Positions 37,783 to 41,818 of a DNA stretch of 41,818 bases are shown piece by piece. Within the stretch, counting starts at the first letter, position 1. Each line of letters begins with the position of its first letter. Both the position numbers and the translations under genes were made by a program. The DNA lies in NCBI RefSeq assembly GCF_002902525.1, contig NZ_PPQZ01000106.1, forward strand, positions 19,049 through 60,866, in the 5' to 3' direction. Below the pieces are notes generated by a model that was given only the letters and a program-made list of their open reading frames with translations, was not told the origin of the DNA and ran no database searches. The DNA comes from Mammaliicoccus stepanovicii (lineage in GTDB: Bacteria; Bacillota; Bacilli; Staphylococcales; Staphylococcaceae).

Positions 37783-38073
37783 ATGTTAACAGGTAAACAA
37801 AGAAGATATTTAAGAAAAGAAGCACATCATTTAGATCCAATTTTTCAAATAGGAAAAGGTGGACTTAACGAAAATATGGTAGAACAATTAAAAGAAGCAT
37901 TAGAAAAAAGAGAACTTATAAAAGTTCATATTTTACAAAATAATATGGATGATCATAAAGAAATAGCTGAAGTTGTTGCAAAACAAACAAATGGTGAACT
38001 CGTACAACTGATAGGAAATATTATAATTCTTTATAAAGAATCTAAAGAAAACAAGAAAATCGAATTACCTTAA
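37783..38073 (+). CDS. yhbY: YhbY/YqeI family RNA-binding protein
   Basis: This 96-residue protein is a single CRM-domain RNA-binding protein associated with pre-50S ribosomal particles. The signature GKGGLNENMVEQLKEALEKREL contains the GxxG loop typical of the domain. AAAAGGAG inside the end of aroE sets the start. The intergenic gaps on both sides are two to three bases, as in the conserved yqeG-rsfS operon. Confidence 0.93.
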   Translation: MLTGKQRRYLRKEAHHLDPIFQIGKGGLNENMVEQLKEALEKRELIKVHILQNNMDDHKEIAEVVAKQTNGELVQLIGNIIILYKESKENKKIELP

Positions 38074-38076
38074 TAA

Positions 38077-38646
38077 ATGAAGAAACTGTTGATTTATGGT
38101 GGCCAATTCAATCCAATTCATATTGGTCATATGCTTGTTGCGAGTGAAACTTATCAGTATGTACAACCAGATGAATTTATATTTTTACCAAGTTATCAGT
38201 CACCGTTAAAAGAACAATATCATCATGTAGATGAAAAAGATAGAATGAAGATTATTCAATTAGCTATACAAGATTTAGGATTTGGGATATTGGATGACAG
38301 GGAGATTGTACGTAAAGGAACGAGTTACACGATTGATACTATACGTGAAATTCAACAAGACTATCAAGACTATCAAATTTACTTTGTTATAGGTACAGAC
38401 CAATTTGATCATTTGCATAAATGGCGAAATATTGAACAACTAAAAGAAATCTTAACATTTGTTGTTGTAAATCGGAATGTGGATGAACAAGTTGTTGAAG
38501 ATAATATGATATCAGTTAACATACCAAGAGTTGATATTAGTTCTACTGTAATTAGAAATAGATGTAAAAATCGTCGTTCGATCAAGATGCTAGTGACACC
38601 CAATGTGGAAACTTATATAAAAAGGGGACGATTGTATGAAGATTAA
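38077..38646 (+). CDS. nadD: Nicotinate-nucleotide adenylyltransferase
   Basis: This 189-residue enzyme makes deamido-NAD from nicotinate mononucleotide and ATP, an essential step of NAD synthesis. The nucleotidyltransferase motif YGGQFNPIHIGHM (HxGH) and the C-terminal ISSTVIRNR motif are intact. No good ribosome binding site precedes ATG 38077, which lies four bases after the yhbY stop, so translation probably depends on reinitiation from yhbY. It overlaps yqeK by 11 bases. Confidence 0.95.
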   Translation: MKKLLIYGGQFNPIHIGHMLVASETYQYVQPDEFIFLPSYQSPLKEQYHHVDEKDRMKIIQLAIQDLGFGILDDREIVRKGTSYTIDTIREIQQDYQDYQIYFVIGTDQFDHLHKWRNIEQLKEILTFVVVNRNVDEQVVEDNMISVNIPRVDISSTVIRNRCKNRRSIKMLVTPNVETYIKRGRLYED

Positions 38647-39208
38647 AAAAGCAGTGAAATTAGTCGAAGAAACACTTCCAACTAAAAGATATAATCACTC
38701 ATTAAGAGTTGCAGAAACAGGTAAGAAAATGGCAGAAATTTTTGATGGTGATATTAAAAAGGTAGAATTAGCAGGTATATTGCATGATTTATGCAAGTAT
38801 GAAGAATTATCTGAACTTTATCAAAGCGTTACTAAATATGAATTAGGTCAAGATTTACTGAGCTATGGTTCAGAAATTTTACATGGACCTGTTGCAGCTG
38901 CCAGACTTAAAGATGAATATGAAATTGACGACGAAGAAATATATTATGCTATATATAATCATACAACTGGTAGAGCACAAATGAATAAAACTGAAAAAAT
39001 TATTTTTATTGCAGATTATATAGAGCCAAAGCGTGATCAACCATGTGTAGATGAAATTAGAGATATAGTATTTAAAGAAAAAAAGTTAGACAAAGCAGTT
39101 TATGAAATATCGAAACGAACAGTTTTACATTTAATAAATAAAGATAAAACAGTTCATTTGAAAACTATAGAATGTTTAAATTATTATAATTTACATTCAG
39201 ATAAATAA
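38636..39208 (+). CDS. yqeK: HD-domain diadenosine tetraphosphatase YqeK
   Basis: This 190-residue HD-domain metalloenzyme hydrolyses Ap4A symmetrically to ADP in Bacillus and Staphylococcus. The metal ligands are seen in HSLRVAETGKKMAE, the HD pair in GILHDLCKY, the distal histidines in LHGPVAA and YNHTTGRAQMNKTEKIIFIADYIEP. AAAAGGGGACG at the end of nadD provides the ribosome binding site, and the 11-base overlap implies coupling. Confidence 0.94.
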   Translation: MKIKKAVKLVEETLPTKRYNHSLRVAETGKKMAEIFDGDIKKVELAGILHDLCKYEELSELYQSVTKYELGQDLLSYGSEILHGPVAAARLKDEYEIDDEEIYYAIYNHTTGRAQMNKTEKIIFIADYIEPKRDQPCVDEIRDIVFKEKKLDKAVYEISKRTVLHLINKDKTVHLKTIECLNYYNLHSDK

Positions 39209-39220
39209 AGGAATGATAAG

Positions 39221-39574
39221 ATGAATTCGAATGATTTAATGGAAAAATGTTTATTAGCATGTGACGATAAGCGTGCAGAAGACATAGTAGCAATTGATAT
39301 GGAAGGCATAAGTGATATTACTGATTACTTTATAGTATGTCATGGTAATAGTGATAAACAAGTACAAGCAATCGCAAGAAACGTTAAAGATGAAGCTGAA
39401 ATAAACGATGTAAATGTAAAGCGTTTAGAAGGATTTAATGAAGCAAGATGGGTTCTTGTAGATTTGGGCGATGTTGTAGTTCATGTGTTCCACAGAGAAG
39501 AAAGAGATTATTACAATTTAGAGCGCTTATATAAAGATGCACCATTAATAACGTTAAATGAGGTTATGTCTTAA
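39221..39574 (+). CDS. rsfS: Ribosomal silencing factor RsfS
   Basis: This 117-residue protein (DUF143/Iojap family) binds ribosomal protein uL14 and prevents joining of 30S and 50S subunits when nutrients are scarce. Family sequences include DYFIVCHGNSDKQVQAIA, GFNEARWVLVDLGDVVVHVFHREERDYYNLERLY. AAAGGAATG precedes the start. The last base of its stop codon is the first base of the next gene's ATG. Confidence 0.95.
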   Translation: MNSNDLMEKCLLACDDKRAEDIVAIDMEGISDITDYFIVCHGNSDKQVQAIARNVKDEAEINDVNVKRLEGFNEARWVLVDLGDVVVHVFHREERDYYNLERLYKDAPLITLNEVMS

Positions 39575-40290
39575 TGGCTTATCATCGCATGAGTGATTAT
39601 TATGATTTATTAACAAATGACCAACCTTACGATAAATGGAAACAAATAGTTGCTCATTATAAACCTAAATCAAATAATCAAATTATGGATATAGGTTGTG
39701 GAACAGGTAGATTAACATCTCAATTAGTAGAATTTGGTGATGTTAGCGGTCTTGATTTAAGTCATGAGATGTTAGAGATAGCAGAAAAGCGCAATCCTGA
39801 AATAAAGTGGTATTGTCAAGATATGAGAGATTTAGTGTTACCTCAGAAATATGATCTTATGACAATTTTTTGTGATAGTTTAAATTATATTACTGAATTA
39901 GAGGAAGTACTTGAGGTTTTTCACTATATAGACAAATATTTAGAAGATGATGGCGTGTTTATATTTGATGTTCATTCAACTTATAAAATGAACAATCAAT
40001 TTAATAATCAAAGTTACATTTCTGAAGAAGATGGCCTAACTTTGACATGGCAGGCTATTTCTGGTGAAGAGCCTAACAGTGTTTATCATCAAATGTCTTT
40101 CTTTGCAGAAAGAGAAGATGGTTTATATGAACGATTTGATGAAGAGCATTATCAATGTACGTTTGATGTTCAAATTTATAAAGAACTATTAAAAACAGCT
40201 GGCTTTCAAATTGAAGCAGTGTTTACAGATTTCAATATAGATGAATACAATGAAAATGGTGACAGACACTTTATAGTTGCTAAAAAATAA
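39574..40290 (+). CDS. yqeM: Class I SAM-dependent methyltransferase (YqeM type)
   Basis: This 238-residue protein has a methyltransferase fold of the Methyltransf_25/11 type: MDIGCGTGRLTSQL (SAM motif I), VSGLDLSHEMLEIAEKR and IFDVHSTYKM. It occupies the position of Bacillus YqeM between rsfS (yqeL) and the comE genes. The substrate is unknown. Translation is coupled to rsfS through a TAATG overlap. An inverted repeat that may end this operon begins ten bases after the stop. Confidence 0.85.
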   Translation: MAYHRMSDYYDLLTNDQPYDKWKQIVAHYKPKSNNQIMDIGCGTGRLTSQLVEFGDVSGLDLSHEMLEIAEKRNPEIKWYCQDMRDLVLPQKYDLMTIFCDSLNYITELEEVLEVFHYIDKYLEDDGVFIFDVHSTYKMNNQFNNQSYISEEDGLTLTWQAISGEEPNSVYHQMSFFAEREDGLYERFDEEHYQCTFDVQIYKELLKTAGFQIEAVFTDFNIDEYNENGDRHFIVAKK

Positions 40291-40300
40291 AGTAAATTAA

Positions 40301-40339
40301 GGCACTTCTTACGTTTTATAATGTAGGAGGTGTTTTTTT
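40301..40339 (+). terminator. Terminator-like hairpin containing the comEA ribosome binding site
   Basis: The stem pairs CACTTCTTAC (40303-40312) with GTAGGAGGTG (40323-40332), two G-U pairs, and is followed by seven T (40333-40339). The right arm is the comEA ribosome binding site and the last two T belong to the comEA start codon TTG (40338-40340). The same RNA element could terminate yqeG-yqeM transcription and hide the comEA site. Confidence 0.65.
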
Positions 40340-40979
40340 GAATCATAATTATAAAATTTTAGAATGGATTAAACAAAATTATCAATATATATTGATTGGT
40401 TTAGCAGTTGTATTCATTGCGTTTAAGTTAGTTTCAAATGATGCAAGTACGGAAAGCGCTAATTTAAATATCGAGCAAGCAAGTCAGGATCATGAAATGT
40501 CTAATCAAACTTCTAAAAAAACTGAGGAACCTAACAAAGAAGAATCATCGTTACCGGTTAAAAGTGTAACAGTAGATATTAAGGGGGCCGTTAATAATCC
40601 AAATACATATGAAATGAAATCGACAGATAGAATAAAGGATGTAATCAGTAAAGCACAATTGAAAGATAATGCGGATTTAACGAAGATAAATCTCTCTGAA
40701 AAATTAAGAGACCAAATGTATATTTATATCCCGATTAAGGATGAACAAATGCCAGAACAAGCGAACCTTCAAAATAGTGATAAATTAGTGGTAAATATTA
40801 ATACTGCAACTAAAGAAGAAATTCAAAAAATTCCTGGTGTTGGACCAAGTAAAGCAGAAAAAATCATTCAATACAGAGAATCAAATGGTCAATTTAATTC
40901 TATTGATGATTTAAAGAAAGTAAAAGGATTTGGCGATAAAACAGTATCAAGCTTAAAAGAATATATTATTATAAATTGA
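40338..40979 (+). CDS. comEA: DNA-uptake protein ComEA
   Basis: This 213-residue membrane-anchored protein binds double-stranded DNA outside the membrane during natural transformation. A membrane segment (about 16-34) is followed by an acidic, Ser/Glu-rich spacer (about 36-72), a SLBB domain (about 76-125) and a C-terminal pair of helix-hairpin-helix motifs (VNINTATKEEIQKIPGVGPS and DDLKKVKGFGDKTV). The start codon is TTG at 40338 with AGGAGGTG (40325-40332). That site lies within a terminator-like hairpin. Domain layout and length are typical, so the gene appears intact. Confidence 0.94.
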   Translation: MNHNYKILEWIKQNYQYILIGLAVVFIAFKLVSNDASTESANLNIEQASQDHEMSNQTSKKTEEPNKEESSLPVKSVTVDIKGAVNNPNTYEMKSTDRIKDVISKAQLKDNADLTKINLSEKLRDQMYIYIPIKDEQMPEQANLQNSDKLVVNINTATKEEIQKIPGVGPSKAEKIIQYRESNGQFNSIDDLKKVKGFGDKTVSSLKEYIIIN

Positions 40980-41038
40980 AATTGCAATTATTATATAGAA
41001 AATTTACAATAAGGTATAAGAAAGGTAGTTGATATGAA

Positions 41039-41494
41039 TTGGAAAGAATACAATGGAAAGAATACTTCATGGCTCAAAGTCACTTGTTATCACTTAGATC
41101 AACGTGTGAACGACTTTCGGTCGGAGCAACTATCGTTAAAGATAATCGCGTAATTGCCGGGGGATATAATGGATCTGTTTCAGGTGAGGATCATTGCATC
41201 GATAATGGTTGTTTAGTTGTAGATGGACATTGTATAAGAACGATACACGCAGAAATGAATGCGATTATACAATGCGCTAAACTAGGTGTGTCCTCAGAAG
41301 GTGCAACGATTTATGTTACGCATTTCCCTTGTTTAAATTGCACTAAGACAATTATACAAGCAGGAATTAAACAAATTTATTACGCTGATGATTACCATAA
41401 TCATACATATGCCATTCAATTATTAGAACAATCAGGTGTTAAGTTCGAGAAAATTAATTTCTTACCTGAAGACATTATTAAATATTTAAAATAG
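41039..41494 (+). CDS. comEB: ComEB, dCMP deaminase family protein
   Basis: This 151-residue zinc deaminase of the dCMP deaminase type converts dCMP to dUMP for dTTP synthesis; it is encoded in the comE operon but is not needed for DNA uptake in Bacillus. The active-site HAEMNAI and PCLNC motifs supply the zinc ligands and the proton-shuttling Glu. The start is TTG at 41039, which gives the conserved N-terminus MERIQWKEYFMAQSHLL; a nearby ATG at 41034 is in another frame and leads nowhere. AAAGGTAG (41021-41028) is the only ribosome binding site, slightly far from the start. Confidence 0.92.
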   Translation: MERIQWKEYFMAQSHLLSLRSTCERLSVGATIVKDNRVIAGGYNGSVSGEDHCIDNGCLVVDGHCIRTIHAEMNAIIQCAKLGVSSEGATIYVTHFPCLNCTKTIIQAGIKQIYYADDYHNHTYAIQLLEQSGVKFEKINFLPEDIIKYLK

Positions 41495-41504
41495 ACGGTT
41501 TATT

Positions 41505-41818
41505 ATGTGGTTTTATTGTTCATTATTTTTGTTGTCAGGCATCATGTTACACATAGATTTTACAACTGGTATAGTTTTATTAGTTATTATAGGAACAAGC
41601 TGTATTATTAAAACAAAAATGAAACAAACATTGTTATTTGGTTTCATTTTTGTTTGTATTGGTTATTTAAACTACCCAAACATTCATTTAAAACCAATGT
41701 CATCATTCGATATAAACTCAAAGTTGTCACCGTATTATAACAGTATTATTCACTTTACGGATAAACTTAAAATAGATGGCGATCAAGTTAAGGCAATTGG
41801 AATGATAAATAATCAAAC
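41505..41818 (+). CDS. comEC: ComEC DNA-uptake channel, N-terminal part (cut by window end)
   Basis: An ORF opens at ATG 41505, ten bases after the comEB stop, and runs off the window with 104 complete codons. The visible part has three closely spaced hydrophobic segments (starting MWFYCSLFLLSGIMLH, then TGIVLLVIIGTSCII and LLFGFIFVCIGYL) followed by a polar region, as expected for the N-terminus and the extracellular OB domain of ComEC, the channel for single-stranded DNA entry. The assignment rests mainly on its position after comEA and comEB. The ribosome binding site is weak. Confidence 0.8.
   Translation, partial: MWFYCSLFLLSGIMLHIDFTTGIVLLVIIGTSCIIKTKMKQTLLFGFIFVCIGYLNYPNIHLKPMSSFDINSKLSPYYNSIIHFTDKLKIDGDQVKAIGMINNQ

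Noticed and set aside
41034-41080. ATG at 41034 as the comEB start
   Set aside because: It is in a different frame from the deaminase; the conserved N-terminus MERIQWKEYF is produced only from TTG 41039.

Overview
This is a 41.8 kb, strongly A+T-rich chromosomal window from a Firmicute of the family Staphylococcaceae. The gene order rsh-dtd-lytH-hisS-aspS-6S RNA-tcdA-rarA-cymR ... iscS-mnmA-TPR-recD2-alaS-ireB-ruvX-mltG-trmR-trhP1-trhP2-udk-greA ... mtnN-yqeG-yqeH-aroE-yhbY-nadD-yqeK-rsfS-comEA-comEB-comEC is the staphylococcal core arrangement. A Sal(A)-like ABC-F gene sits between two core genes, which points (by inference) to the Mammaliicoccus (former Staphylococcus sciuri) group rather than S. 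aureus or S. epidermidis. Nearly all genes are on the + strand; only rarA and a luciferase-like oxidoreductase are on the - strand.

Layout. (1) 1-7.0 kb: stringent response (rsh), D-aminoacyl-tRNA proofreading (dtd), the cell-wall amidase lytH, then a T-box-controlled hisS-aspS operon. (2) 7.0-9.9 kb: 6S RNA, tcdA, convergent rarA, and the cysteine regulator cymR. (3) 9.9-13.9 kb: an accessory insertion between cymR and iscS. It holds a secreted V8-type glutamyl endopeptidase preceded by an AgrA-box-like direct repeat, a luciferase-like flavin oxidoreductase, and an antibiotic-resistance-type ABC-F protein with a consensus promoter and a structured ~190-nt leader. (4) 13.9-24.5 kb: sulfur transfer to tRNA (iscS, mnmA), a TPR protein, recD2, T-box-controlled alaS, the ireB-ruvX-yrzB operon and mltG. 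(5) 24.7-28.7 kb: the tRNA wobble-uridine hydroxylation/methylation operon trmR-trhP1-trhP2 followed by udk and greA. (6) 28.8-34.3 kb: a six-gene operon joining 5-oxoprolinase subunits PxpB, PxpC and PxpA with a biotin carrier, a biotin carboxylase and an NRAMP-fold transporter that lacks the usual metal-binding motif. (7) 34.4-41.8 kb: mtnN, a 35-residue membrane peptide, the yqeG-to-yqeM ribosome-assembly/NAD/shikimate operon, and the DNA-uptake operon comEA-comEB-comEC, cut by the window end.

How the parts work together. Much of the window serves translation quality: two tRNA synthetase operons sense uncharged tRNA through T-boxes; tcdA, mnmA, trmR and trhP1/2 modify tRNA; dtd edits mischarged tRNA; yqeH, yhbY, rsfS and ruvX act on ribosomes or rRNA. 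The two most notable regions are the cymR-iscS insertion with its probable translation-inhibitor-responsive leader, and the PxpBC-biotin carboxylase operon, whose gene content matches a split urea-carboxylase-like enzyme that could carboxylate a lactam before hydrolysis.
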